Source: Bacteroidales bacterium SW299
GTDB lineage: Bacteria; Bacteroidota; Bacteroidia; Bacteroidales; Bacteroidaceae
NCBI GenBank assembly: GCA_019550975.1
Contig: SDWH01000017.1
Coordinates: forward strand, 1-64,000
Direction: 5' to 3'
Length of the DNA stretch: 64,000 nt
Shown here: one piece after another, positions 29,816 through 38,360 of the stretch
How the letters are laid out: each line of letters opens with the position of its first letter
How positions within the stretch are numbered: position 1 is the first letter of the stretch
The notes under the pieces: generated by a model
What the model saw: the letters and a program-made list of their open reading frames with translations, nothing else
Told to the model about the DNA's origin: nothing
The model's database searches: none
Made by a program: the position numbers and the translations under genes

Positions 29816-29843
29816 CCTGCAAACAACAAGAAAATGTAAAGTC

Positions 29844-31187
29844 ATGAAGTATCTGCTTTTATTGGTATGTTTGTTCTTTTGTTTGCCGGATGTTTACGGG
29901 CAGACAAAGACGTATTCGTTGAAAGAATGTGTGGAAACAGGGATCCGCAACAACCTTTCGTTGAAAAACAGCCGGTTGTCTGTGTTGAAAAGCAAAACGG
30001 CTTTAACCCAAAGCCGTTCCCGGCTGCTTCCTGTATTGTCTGCTGATTTTCGAATGGCGGACTACCTGATGAAACCTGCCAATGTGACCACCGGCACACT
30101 GCTGGGCAATGATTTTCCCGACGATCCGACGTGGCAGAAAATCCAGAGTATGCAGTATGCCATGACAGCAAGGGTTCAGTTCGGTATGCCTCTCTATAAC
30201 AAGACGGTGCTTTCAGCCGCGAAGGTTGCCCGCACGGTGCAGGAAATCAGTACCTTGTCGTACGAGAAAGCCGTGGAAGACCTGACCGTACAGATTGGCA
30301 ATGTTTATTATTTGGCGCAAGCTTCCTTGGAACAGCAAAATCTGCTGGACGAAAATATCCGCCGGATGGAGAAGCTTTGCACCATTGCTGAAGAACTGTA
30401 TAAGGGCGGAGTTGTGCTGGAGGTAGATTTGACCCGTGTGCAAATCAGTCTGAAAAGCCTTGCGGCGCAGCACGACCAGTGCGTTACGCTTCACGAACAG
30501 CAATTGAATCTGCTCCGTTTCCTGCTCGACCTTCCTCCCGAGGCGCCGCTGGAGGTCAGTTCCATGCCTTCTGAGGTGGCCTTGCTTCATACGGCGGGCA
30601 TCAGCCGTTCCCTGCCGGAACTGCGGTTGCTGTCTGCCAGGCAAAAACTGGCGGACCGGCAAATCAAGGCGGTACGTGCCGGATATATCCCTTCCATCTC
30701 GTTGGGCGGACAGTTGGGAGCAGTAGGCTATCAGGAAAAGCTTCACCATTATTTTCATACGTCGGGCGAAACCCACAACTGGTTCGGCAACACGTACCTT
30801 GCTCTGTCGGTGCACATCCCAATATTCGACGCCAATGACAAACGGCTGAAAGTGCGCCAGTACCGGTACGACAGGCAGCAGGCGGAAACTTTCTTTGATA
30901 TGCAGCGCAAGCAGCTGGAGAAGGAATACGCTGACGCATCGCGGCTGCTCCGTCATAACCTGGAGGTTTTCCGCACCCAAAAAGACAGTTACCGTCAGGC
31001 GGAAGATGTATATGCCGTTACTGAAGAAAAATACAGGGAAGGAGTGGCGTCCATGACGGAACTGCTGCAAGACGAGATGCGGCTCCGTGCCGCACAGTCG
31101 GCCTGTGTGCAGGCGCATTGTCAGTGTAACATGGCCCAGCTTGCCCTGCTGAAACTCGCTGGAAGTCTGGACTGTTTTACCCGGTGA
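29844..31187 (+). CDS. TolC-family outer-membrane efflux protein
   Basis: 447 residues with a signal peptide (MKYLLLLVCLFFCLPDVYG-Q). Two homologous halves of long helices and strand pairs, with YSLKECVETGIRNNLSLKNS at the start and SVHIPIFDANDKRLKVRQYRYDRQQAE in the second half, define the outer-membrane efflux family. It would form the exit duct of a tripartite pump with a HlyD-type adaptor and an MFS transporter. Those genes follow directly but are truncated and fused, so the duct may now be an orphan or serve another pump. Confidence 0.92.
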   Translation: MKYLLLLVCLFFCLPDVYGQTKTYSLKECVETGIRNNLSLKNSRLSVLKSKTALTQSRSRLLPVLSADFRMADYLMKPANVTTGTLLGNDFPDDPTWQKIQSMQYAMTARVQFGMPLYNKTVLSAAKVARTVQEISTLSYEKAVEDLTVQIGNVYYLAQASLEQQNLLDENIRRMEKLCTIAEELYKGGVVLEVDLTRVQISLKSLAAQHDQCVTLHEQQLNLLRFLLDLPPEAPLEVSSMPSEVALLHTAGISRSLPELRLLSARQKLADRQIKAVRAGYIPSISLGGQLGAVGYQEKLHHYFHTSGETHNWFGNTYLALSVHIPIFDANDKRLKVRQYRYDRQQAETFFDMQRKQLEKEYADASRLLRHNLEVFRTQKDSYRQAEDVYAVTEEKYREGVASMTELLQDEMRLRAAQSACVQAHCQCNMAQLALLKLAGSLDCFTR

Positions 31188-31238
31188 GGCGGCAAAATAT
31201 TGGATGTTCTGAAAACAAAACAAATAGATACGATTTAT

Positions 31239-31403
31239 ATGGAAACAACAGCGAATACCCGAAAACAAGAATCCGGAAAAAGATTCACGATGAAAAAGGC
31301 GGCCGGCATTGCAGGACTTTGCCTCGCGGCCTGGGGATTATGGAGTATGAGCCGGATTCGCCGGAGAACGCCTTTAAGAACGACCATGCCCGGACGTTGC
31401 TGA
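31239..31403 (+). pseudogene. HlyD/EmrA-type adaptor, N-terminal remnant
   Basis: From ATG 31239 the frame encodes METTANTRKQESGKRF, then MKKAAGIAGLCLAAWGLW: a short cytosolic tail and the single membrane anchor expected of a membrane-fusion adaptor. After about 31343 the reading becomes basic nonsense and stops at 31403. The hairpin and lipoyl domains, some 300 residues, are missing. It lies where the adaptor belongs, between the TolC-type gene and the MFS gene. Identification rests on position and the anchor-type N-terminus, not on a conserved domain. Confidence 0.65.
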
Positions 31404-32539
31404 TGCCTGTGATCTACTGCTACATCCTCTGCATCGTGCAGTTCAGCAACTACGTGTCGGCATGGGTGGCATACGAGTTCCGCTGGGAGTACACCTATCT
31501 GCTGGTGGCAGGCATGATGCTGGCCGCCGTATTTCTGGTGTCGTTCACCTTTTGTCCGGCTCCTGCGCACCGCTATCATTTGCCGTGGCGTTTGCTGCCG
31601 GACGCTCTGTTGCTGACGGTGGCGATGGGAGCGTTCTGCTATATCATGGTATTCGGAAAAACCTATGACTGGTTCGATCACCGGTCGATGCGCGCGGCAT
31701 GGGCAGTGATGCTTGTCGGCGGAGGTGCGTTCTTGTGGCTTTCTGCGGCTGTGCGTCAGAAACGGGTGCTGGAGCTGGGCATCTTCCGCTACCGTTACAC
31801 GTGGTACGGCATCGGCATTTTTCTCCTGCTGATGCTGGTCAACAGCAGCACCCTGTTCGTTACCACCTATCTGAAAATGTCTACCGCTTCCGGCAACCTG
31901 GAGAGTGCCGCTGTTTCCTGCTGGGCGATTCTGGGCTGCGTGGCGGGACTCGTCTTTATGCTGGTATGCGTGTTTCGGGGCGTGCATTTCCGTTACATCT
32001 ATGCTGCAGGCTTTCTGCTGATGCTGGGTGCCAATCTGTATATGTATTTCCATTACCAGACGATGGGCGTGTACGGACATATCATACCCCCGACACTGCT
32101 TCATTACTCCGGTATGCTTGTGCTGTATTCCGTGACCTGCGCTTTTGCCATGAAGCATCTGCCCGTACGCTATTTCGCTACGTGGCTGTTTCTGATGGTG
32201 GCGGTACGCAATGTGGCAGCTCCAGCTGTCGGAACTTCTGTGTATGGCAACTGGCTTCAGGAACGGCAGCAGCACTATATCACTCGCCTGGCACAGGATG
32301 TCCGGAGCGATAGTCCGCAGTTCGCTGCCCGGTTCATGCAGGCATCCCGTTTGGGGAAACAGCAAGGGAAAGACGAGGTAGAAGCTTCCCGCCTGGCATC
32401 CGTTCTGATGAAGGGGCAGGTTTCGCTGCAAGCCACGCTGGTGGCTATGAAAGACATCACCGGATCTACGATATGGATTTGCCTGGGAAGCACCTTTGCG
32501 GTGCTGCTGATGCCTTATCACCGAAAAGAAAGAACATAA
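31340..32539 (+). pseudogene. MFS drug transporter (DHA2/EmrB-type), N-terminally truncated
   Basis: About 399 codons from ATG 31340 encode roughly ten transmembrane helices of a fourteen-helix DHA2-type transporter, ending in a cytosolic tail (LMPYHRKERT). The first four helices, including the motif-A region, are absent. The fragment begins in a different frame from the HlyD remnant within a few bases of its last recognisable residue, so a single deletion probably removed most of hlyD and the 5' part of this gene. The frame is open upstream to 31184, but those codons are the hlyD remnant read out of frame. Drug export is unlikely to remain. Confidence 0.75.
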
Positions 32540-32549
32540 ACTACAGTGT

Positions 32550-33104
32550 ATGGACAATCAATCATATAGAAAAATGGAACAGAAGAAACAGACGGTTCTC
32601 GATGCGATACAGAAAAGCGAAGGGAACATTGATTTTTATGGTCTGAAAGAAACGACCGGGATGGAAGCCATCGAATTGTTTTCTGTCGTTGAAGCCTTGG
32701 CGAAAGAAAACCGCATATTGATGCGCCTGAATCATTTGGACGAAGGGACATATTGTTATAAGTCCAGCGGTGACGTTCTGTATGAACGCTTCATGGATTT
32801 GCTGTTTGCCCATCACGGGAAAAGACGCAGCGTGGCGTTCTATGCCTCACGGTTGTGTATCACTCCCAAATACTTGTGCTGCATCGTCAAGAAGACGAGC
32901 GGAAAAACACCGACAGAGTGGATAAACGAAACGACCGTAAGGGAAATAGAATACACGCTCTGTCATACCCGGGCTTCCATCAAAGAAATTGTCTGCGAAT
33001 TGGGATTCTCGAACCTTTCGAACTTCGGCAAATTCTTTAAGGCACATAAAGGCATGTCGCCCAGAATCTATCGCATGGTGCACTGCAATGTAGGATCTTT
33101 TTGA
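32550..33104 (+). CDS. Small AraC-type regulator with N-terminal winged helix
   Basis: 184 residues. The C-terminal 105 residues form an AraC DNA-binding domain: YASRLCITPKYLCCIVKKTSGKTPTEWI and then SIKEIVCELGFSNLSNFGKFFKAHKGMSPRIYR. Instead of a ligand domain, the first 70 residues look like a small winged helix (KKQTVLDAIQ...ELFSVVEALAKENRILMRL), similar in pattern to the protein encoded next. It starts 10 bases after the MFS fragment and ends 11 bases before the next gene, so it probably belonged to the efflux transcript. Confidence 0.82.
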   Translation: MDNQSYRKMEQKKQTVLDAIQKSEGNIDFYGLKETTGMEAIELFSVVEALAKENRILMRLNHLDEGTYCYKSSGDVLYERFMDLLFAHHGKRRSVAFYASRLCITPKYLCCIVKKTSGKTPTEWINETTVREIEYTLCHTRASIKEIVCELGFSNLSNFGKFFKAHKGMSPRIYRMVHCNVGSF

Positions 33105-33115
33105 TAGCATAGCTT

Positions 33116-33328
33116 ATGGATAAAAGTACGATTGGAGAAAATGCAGGTATTGTATGGCGTACACTGCATGACAATACGTTTTCTTGGGAAGAACTTCTGA
33201 GACATACGGGCTTGAATCCGCTCGAACTGGCGTGTGCCGTCGGCTGGCTGGCCCGTGAAGACAAAATAACCGTTTCTTATCGGAACGGAATCTTGCACTT
33301 CGGCACGTATCACGAAACATACTACTGA
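33116..33328 (+). CDS. Winged-helix protein, DUF2582-like
   Basis: 70 residues opening IGENAGIVWRTLHD and containing LNPLELACAVGWLAREDKITV, which matches the Bacteroidales DUF2582 winged-helix family from memory (PF10771). It is predicted to be a small cytosolic DNA-binding or adaptor protein. Same strand as, and 11 bases after, the small AraC regulator, whose N-terminal domain appears to be a divergent copy of this fold. Confidence 0.8.
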   Translation: MDKSTIGENAGIVWRTLHDNTFSWEELLRHTGLNPLELACAVGWLAREDKITVSYRNGILHFGTYHETYY

Positions 33329-33362
33329 AAAGCTGTTGCCTGAGCCGGAGGCAAGGCGCAGT

Positions 33363-33402
33363 GCGGCATTGCGGCAAGCGGCATTGCGGCAAGCGGCATG
33401 AA
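33363..33402. repeat. Short tandem repeat, 15-bp unit
   Basis: Two exact copies of GCGGCATTGCGGCAA followed by a partial third (GCGGCATGAA), just after the DUF2582-like gene's stop. No role seen; probably a small slippage product in non-coding DNA. Confidence 0.7.
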
Positions 33403-33477
33403 GCATTGTGTCTGCTTTTGTGCCGTTTCTTGCGGGCTGCCGTGTCCGGAATATGCCTTTGTGGGGACCGATTCCTT

Positions 33478-33558
33478 ATCTCCAGGCTGGAGATTTATAT
33501 CTTTAGCCTGGAGATGCAAATCTTCAGCCTGAAGATGCATGTCTTCAAGCTGAAGACA
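33478..33558. repeat. Second array of four ~21-bp palindromes
   Basis: Four units (about 33478-33495, 33498-33517, 33520-33537, 33541-33557) of the type ATCTTCAGCCTGAAGAT, with linkers TTAT, GCAA and GCATG. Read in reverse complement, the array at 9049-9130 shows the same order of linkers. It lies in the 425-base gap (33329-33753) between the winged-helix gene and pheT, together with the 15-bp tandem repeat and the pheT promoter; nothing else was recognised there. Confidence 0.78.
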
Positions 33559-33710
33559 GATAATTGTACCGGACGTTTTAAGTTTGTCTGCCCGCAAAGC
33601 AGCCTGCACTCTTCTGCGAAATCGGATCTGTTGAATGTCAGCGGTTTCAGTCCGCTTTAATTTGCCTGCTTCAATTTGTGCGTTTTTTTCGTTTATTCGG
33701 AGAAATATTG

Positions 33711-33718
33711 TAACTTTG
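33711..33718 (+). promoter_or_regulatory. Candidate -7 box for pheT
   Basis: TAACTTTG followed by CGCA, exact TAnnTTTG, 36 bases before ATG 33754. No T-box or leader-peptide structure was recognised. Confidence 0.55.
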
Positions 33719-33753
33719 CGCATCAATCGTGAATTATATAAAACGTTACAGAT

Positions 33754-36216
33754 ATGAACATTTCTTATAATTGGCTGAAAGAGTACGTCGATTTTGACCT
33801 GACTCCCGATGAAGTGGCAGCCGCTCTTACATCCATCGGTCTGGAAACCGGCGGGGTAGAAGAAATACAATCAATAAAAGGAGGTCTGGAGGGCCTTGTG
33901 GTCGGAGAAGTTCTGACTTGTGTGCCGCATCCCAATTCTGACCACATGCACATTACAACCGTTAACCTGGGTGGGGGAGAGCCTGTTCAGATCGTGTGCG
34001 GAGCTGCGAATGTGGCTGCCGGACAGAAGGTTGTCGTTGCTACAATCGGGACCAAGCTTTACGACGGCGATGAATGCTTCACCATCAAAAAGTCCAAGCT
34101 GCGCGGCGTGGAGTCAAACGGAATGATCTGTGCCGAGGATGAAATAGGAGTGGGCACGAGCCACGAAGGTATCATCGTGCTTCCGGAAGACGTTGTTCCG
34201 GGAACGCCGGCCAAAGATTACTATAACATAAAAAGCGACTACGTGCTGGAGGTGGATATCACGCCGAACCGTGCCGATGCCTGCTCGCATTACGGCGTGG
34301 CCCGCGACCTGTATGCCTGGCTGATTCAGAACGGGCGTCAGGCTACGTTGAAACGCCCGTCGGTGGATGCCTTCAAGGTAGACAGCCATGACATGGATAT
34401 CGACATTGTTGTAGAAAATGCCGAAGCCTGTCCGAGATATGCCGGAGTCGCCATTAAAAACGTTACGGTGAAGGAAAGTCCGGAGTGGCTGCAGACGAAA
34501 TTGCGTACAATCGGTTTGCGTCCGATCAACAACATTGTGGACATCACAAACTATATTCTGCATGCCTACGGACAGCCGATGCACTGTTTTGACGCCGACA
34601 AGATAAAAGGCGGCAAGATTGTTGTCAAGACCGTTCCCCAAGGAACCAAGTTCGTTACGCTGGACGAGGTGGAGCGGACGCTTTCCGACCGTGACCTGAT
34701 GATATGCAACGCGGAAGAGCCGATGTGCATCGCCGGAGTTTTCGGCGGACTGGATTCGGGCACGACCGAACAGACTAAAGATGTGTTCCTCGAAAGTGCC
34801 TATTTCCATCCTACCTGGGTGCGTAAGACCGCCCGCCGTCATGGACTGAGCACCGACTCTTCGTTCCGCTTTGAGCGCGGCATCGATCCTAACGCCACGA
34901 TTTATGCCCTGAAGGAGGCAGCTCTGCTGGTGAAAGAACTGGCGGGAGGAGAAATCGCCTCTGAAATCAAGGACAATTATCCGGCTCCGATTGCCGACTT
35001 CCCCGTAGAGCTGACATATGCCTATGTAAACGGGCTGATCGGTAAAGATATTCCGAAAGATACGGTCAAACGTATCGTATCGAGCCTTGAGATGAAAATT
35101 GCCGGGGAAACGGAAGAGGGCTTGTCGTTGTTGGTTCCTCCTTACCGTGTAGACGTAAACCGCCCTTGCGATGTGGTTGAAGATATTCTGCGTATCTATG
35201 GATATAACAACGTGGAGATTCCGACTGCGTTGAAGTCGAGCCTGAACGTAAAAGGCGAATACGACAAGTCAAACAAGCTGCAGAACCTGATTTCGGAACA
35301 GCTTGTCGGTTGCGGCTTCAATGAGATTCTGAACAACTCGCTGACGGCTTCCGCTTATTATGAGGGTCTGGAAACTTACAGGCCGGAAAACCTGGTTCAT
35401 GTGATGAATCCGCTGAGCAATGACCTGAACGTGCTGCGCGCTACCCTTCTTTTCGGCGGACTGGAAAGCATCTGCCATAACGCGAACCGCAAGAATGCGG
35501 ACCTGAAGTTCTTCGAGTTTGGAAACTGCTACCATTATCATGCAGAGAAAAGGAATCCTGAAAAGGCATTGGCTCCTTATTCTGAAGAATTCCATCTCGG
35601 CCTGTGGGTGACCGGCAAGCGGGTTAGCAATTCGTGGGCTCATCCGGACGAAGATTCTTCAGTATACGAACTGAAGGCTTATGTGCTGAACATCTTCCGC
35701 CGTTTGGGTGTAAACTTCGGAGCTGTGGTGTTCGGCAATCTGGCGGATGATATTTATTCGGCTGCCTTGTCCGTGCATACGCGCGGAGGAAAGCTGCTCG
35801 CTACGCTGGGCGTGCTCCACAAGAAGATACAGAAGAAGTTCGACATCGACAACGAAGTATATTATGCCGACCTGAACTGGACGGAACTGATGAAGGCTGT
35901 CAGAAACAATGCGGTTGCTTATAAGGAAATATCCAAATTCCCGGCCGTGAAACGTGACCTGGCCCTGCTGATCGACAAGAAAACGCAATTTGCGGAGATC
36001 GAGAAGATTGCTTACGAAACCGACAGGAAGCTGCTGAAGAGCGTGGAACTGTTTGACGTTTATGAGGGCAAGAATCTGGAAGCGGGCAAGAAGAGCTATG
36101 CCGTAAGTTTCGTGCTTCAGGACGAAAACGCGACTCTGAACGACAAGCAGATCGACAAGTTCATGCAGAAACTGGTTCAGAATCTTGAAAATAAGCTGGA
36201 TGCCAAACTGAGATAA
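33754..36216 (+). CDS. pheT: Phenylalanine-tRNA ligase beta subunit
   Basis: 820 residues, the usual bacterial length. Domains in order: N-terminal B1, EMAP/OB-fold tRNA-binding domain (about 42-150, VGEVLTCVPHPNSDHMHITTVNLG), B3/B4 editing domain (about 215-390, RPINNIVDITNYIL), B5 (about 405-475), the catalytic-like core, and the C-terminal anticodon-binding FDX-ACB domain (about 725-820, ISKFPAVKRDLALLIDK). It pairs with PheS, which is not encoded in the window. yebC follows after 68 bases. Confidence 0.97.
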   Translation: MNISYNWLKEYVDFDLTPDEVAAALTSIGLETGGVEEIQSIKGGLEGLVVGEVLTCVPHPNSDHMHITTVNLGGGEPVQIVCGAANVAAGQKVVVATIGTKLYDGDECFTIKKSKLRGVESNGMICAEDEIGVGTSHEGIIVLPEDVVPGTPAKDYYNIKSDYVLEVDITPNRADACSHYGVARDLYAWLIQNGRQATLKRPSVDAFKVDSHDMDIDIVVENAEACPRYAGVAIKNVTVKESPEWLQTKLRTIGLRPINNIVDITNYILHAYGQPMHCFDADKIKGGKIVVKTVPQGTKFVTLDEVERTLSDRDLMICNAEEPMCIAGVFGGLDSGTTEQTKDVFLESAYFHPTWVRKTARRHGLSTDSSFRFERGIDPNATIYALKEAALLVKELAGGEIASEIKDNYPAPIADFPVELTYAYVNGLIGKDIPKDTVKRIVSSLEMKIAGETEEGLSLLVPPYRVDVNRPCDVVEDILRIYGYNNVEIPTALKSSLNVKGEYDKSNKLQNLISEQLVGCGFNEILNNSLTASAYYEGLETYRPENLVHVMNPLSNDLNVLRATLLFGGLESICHNANRKNADLKFFEFGNCYHYHAEKRNPEKALAPYSEEFHLGLWVTGKRVSNSWAHPDEDSSVYELKAYVLNIFRRLGVNFGAVVFGNLADDIYSAALSVHTRGGKLLATLGVLHKKIQKKFDIDNEVYYADLNWTELMKAVRNNAVAYKEISKFPAVKRDLALLIDKKTQFAEIEKIAYETDRKLLKSVELFDVYEGKNLEAGKKSYAVSFVLQDENATLNDKQIDKFMQKLVQNLENKLDAKLR

Positions 36217-36284
36217 ACGGTGGCCCGCAGCTGAAACAACCGGAAGAAACTATAACTTCAAAAAATAATAAAAAATAAAATCCA

Positions 36285-37022
36285 ATGGGAAGAGCGTTTG
36301 AATATAGAAAAGCTACAAAACTGAAAAGATGGGGCCACATGGCCAAAACATTTACTCGTCTGGGCAAGCAAATCGCTATTGCAGTGAAGGCTGGAGGACC
36401 GGAACCGGAAAACAATCCGACTTTGCGTTCGGTTATCGCCACTTGCAAGCGCGAGAATATGCCGAAGGACAACATTGAGCGTGCCATCAAGAATGCGATG
36501 GGCAAGGATCAGAGCGAATACAAAGGAATGACTTACGAAGGATACGGCCCTCACGGTGTGGCTGTGTTTGTTGATACGCTGACAGACAACACGACACGTA
36601 CGGTTGCCGATGTGCGTTCTGTATTCAACAAGTTCGGCGGAAACCTGGGTACCACAGGTTCTTTGGCTTTCCTGTTCGACCATAAGTGTGTGTTCACTTT
36701 CAAGAAGAAGGAAGGCATTGATATGGAAGAACTGATTCTGGACCTGATCGATTACGGCGTTGAGGATGAATATGACGAGGATCCGGAAGAAGGCACTATC
36801 ACGATCTACGGCGATCCGAAGAGTTATGCTGCCATACAGAAGCATCTCGAGGAAAGCGGTTTTGAGGATGTCGGCGGTGAGTTTACGTACATTCCCAATG
36901 ACCAGAAAGATGTGACTCCGGAACAGCGCGAAACAATCAATAAGATGGTTGAACGCCTGGAAGAGTTTGATGATGTGCAGACTGTTTATACAAACATGAA
37001 GCCGGAAGAAGACGAAGAGTGA
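36285..37022 (+). CDS. YebC/PmpR family protein
   Basis: 245 residues. It opens GRAFEYRKATKLKRWGHMAKTFTRLGKQIAIAVKAGG, the YebC start, and has the conserved DNIERAIKNAMG and VYGHGPHGVA-like YEGYGPHGVAVFVDTLTDNTTRT. The family was described as DNA-binding regulators and more recently as ribosome-associated factors that help translation of proline stretches. The acidic C-terminus (KPEEDEE) is typical. Possibly read from the pheT promoter. Confidence 0.94.
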   Translation: MGRAFEYRKATKLKRWGHMAKTFTRLGKQIAIAVKAGGPEPENNPTLRSVIATCKRENMPKDNIERAIKNAMGKDQSEYKGMTYEGYGPHGVAVFVDTLTDNTTRTVADVRSVFNKFGGNLGTTGSLAFLFDHKCVFTFKKKEGIDMEELILDLIDYGVEDEYDEDPEEGTITIYGDPKSYAAIQKHLEESGFEDVGGEFTYIPNDQKDVTPEQRETINKMVERLEEFDDVQTVYTNMKPEEDEE

Positions 37023-37145
37023 TTTTTGTTGGATAACCGATAGGCAGGAGCTGTTTCAAACGCGTGAAAATGATTTGAAGCAGCTTTTGTCATATTCCGG
37101 TTCGTGATTGGCAAAGACAAATGTTGAATCGTATAATTGGCAGAG

Positions 37146-37403
37146 ATGAAGATAAGCTATAAAACTCAGGGAACTTGCAGCACATGCATTGATGTGGAAG
37201 TAGAAAACGGCATCGTGAAGGATGTCCGTTATACGGGAGGCTGCAATGGAAATCTGAAAGGAATAAGTGCGCTGGTCAAAGGGATGCCTGTAGATGAAGT
37301 GGTCAGGCGCCTGGATGGGATTCGTTGCGGAAACAAAGAAACTTCATGCCCCGACCAGCTTTGCAAGGCTTTGCGCCAGTGTGCATTGGACGAAGGCCGG
37401 TGA
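37146..37403 (+). CDS. TSCPD-domain protein (TIGR03905-like)
   Basis: 85 residues from ATG 37146 (a TTG three codons earlier is also in frame). Cysteine-rich small domain with TCSTCIDVEVENG, YTGGCNGNLKGI and TSCPDQLCKAL, matching the TSCPD family named for the T-S-C-P-D motif near the C-terminus, related to the C-terminal domain of B12-dependent ribonucleotide reductase. The cysteines suggest metal binding or redox activity; the role is unknown. It stands alone, followed by a repeat-type hairpin. Confidence 0.85.
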   Translation: MKISYKTQGTCSTCIDVEVENGIVKDVRYTGGCNGNLKGISALVKGMPVDEVVRRLDGIRCGNKETSCPDQLCKALRQCALDEGR

Positions 37404-37425
37404 CGCAGGTGCGGCTTTCGGACAC

Positions 37426-37493
37426 AAGGGCACAAAGTTCGGCGTATTTTTACTGGAACAGCTTGTTTGCGTTTCCTGCGGCTTTGTGCCTTT
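37426..37493 (+). terminator. Hairpin from a dispersed-type repeat
   Basis: AAGGGCACAAAG (37426-37437) pairs with CTTTGTGCCTTT (37482-37493) across a loop of about 44 bases, and the second arm is followed by GCGTTCGTTTTT. Strings like CTTTGTGCCTTTGCG are, from memory, common dispersed intergenic repeats. It probably ends the TSCPD gene transcript. It occupies most of the 136 bases before the convergent Crp/Fnr gene. Confidence 0.5.
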
Positions 37494-37539
37494 GCGTTCG
37501 TTTTTATGTGTTCTGATGGTTTGTCTGAAGAAGGATGTA

Positions 37540-38241
37540 TCAGCCGATCTTGCTTATTTTTTTCAGCTTTTCTTCATCGATGATTTTTATTTTACGGCCG
37601 TCGATGGTGATGAGCTTTTCCGACGCAAAGTTCGACAAGGTGCGTATGGCGTTGGACGTTGTCATGTTCGACAGGTTGGCGAGATCTTCTCTTGAGAGGT
37701 AGATGCTGAGCGTGCATTGGTCTTCTTCTACACCGTATGTTTCTTTCAGGAACAGCAGCGATTCAGCCAGACGTCCGCGAATGTGTTTTTGGGTAAGGTT
37801 GACTGTCCGTTCGTCAGAAATGCCCAAATCTTTCGACAGTTGTTTGATGAAGAACATGGCCAGCTGGGCATTGTCGAGTATGAGTTCGACAATGACAGGC
37901 ATAGGAATCAGACAGATGGTGCACGGCTCGAATGCAGCCGCGGCAGTTACGAAATTTTCTTTGGCAAAATACGCCCGATAGGCGAAATACTCCTTGTTCT
38001 TGATGACGCGGATAATCTGGCTTCTCCCGCCTACTCCGTCTTTGTATATTTTTACTTTTCCGCTCAGCAGGCACATCAAGTTTTCCGGCGTTTCCCCCTC
38101 GCAATAAATCGTTTCGTTTTTTTTGTATTTTTGAATTGTAAAGTTCTTTGCGAGCAACTCTTTTTGAGCTTGCGTCAAAGGTTGCCATAAATCGGGTATG
38201 CTTTCGGCAATTTCAGTTTCTGTTAGTTCCTTTTTTACCAT
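37540..38241 (-). CDS. Crp/Fnr-family transcriptional regulator
   Basis: 233 residues. An N-terminal cyclic-nucleotide-binding-type beta-roll (about 35-125, EGETPENLMCLLSGKVKIYKDG) is followed by a dimer helix and a C-terminal winged helix (about 160-233, LSREDLANLSNMTTSNAIRTLSNFASEKLI). The phosphate-binding cassette RE..AL of true CRP is not evident, and the Cys cluster of FNR is absent, so the signal is unknown. Monocistronic with a TACCTTTG box upstream. Confidence 0.9.
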   Translation of the reverse strand: MVKKELTETEIAESIPDLWQPLTQAQKELLAKNFTIQKYKKNETIYCEGETPENLMCLLSGKVKIYKDGVGGRSQIIRVIKNKEYFAYRAYFAKENFVTAAAAFEPCTICLIPMPVIVELILDNAQLAMFFIKQLSKDLGISDERTVNLTQKHIRGRLAESLLFLKETYGVEEDQCTLSIYLSREDLANLSNMTTSNAIRTLSNFASEKLITIDGRKIKIIDEEKLKKISKIG

Positions 38242-38270
38242 AAGATGTTACAAAACCATGTTATATGGCA

Positions 38271-38278
38271 CAAAGGTA
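38271..38278 (-). promoter_or_regulatory. Candidate -7 box for the Crp/Fnr gene
   Basis: Minus-strand TACCTTTG, exact TAnnTTTG, about 30 bases before the start. A short palindrome CCATGTTATATGG (38257-38269) lies between box and start and could be an autoregulatory site, though this is speculative. Confidence 0.5.
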
Positions 38279-38343
38279 GTAAGAATATCTTTAAAATATT
38301 CTTTTTTCATTGTAAAAAATGCCTTTAAAATGTGGCTTTGTTA

Positions 38344-38351
38344 TATATTTG
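38344..38351 (+). promoter_or_regulatory. Candidate -7 box for the DUF5686 gene
   Basis: TATATTTG, exact TAnnTTTG, only 9 bases before ATG 38361. If used, the transcript would be nearly leaderless; a different upstream promoter is also possible. Confidence 0.35.
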
Positions 38352-38360
38352 TCACTGATT

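Noticed and set aside
31235-32557. 440-codon minus-strand open frame opposite the MFS remnant
   Set aside because: Low-complexity His/Gln-rich shadow of the plus-strand membrane protein; no recognisable domain or signal.
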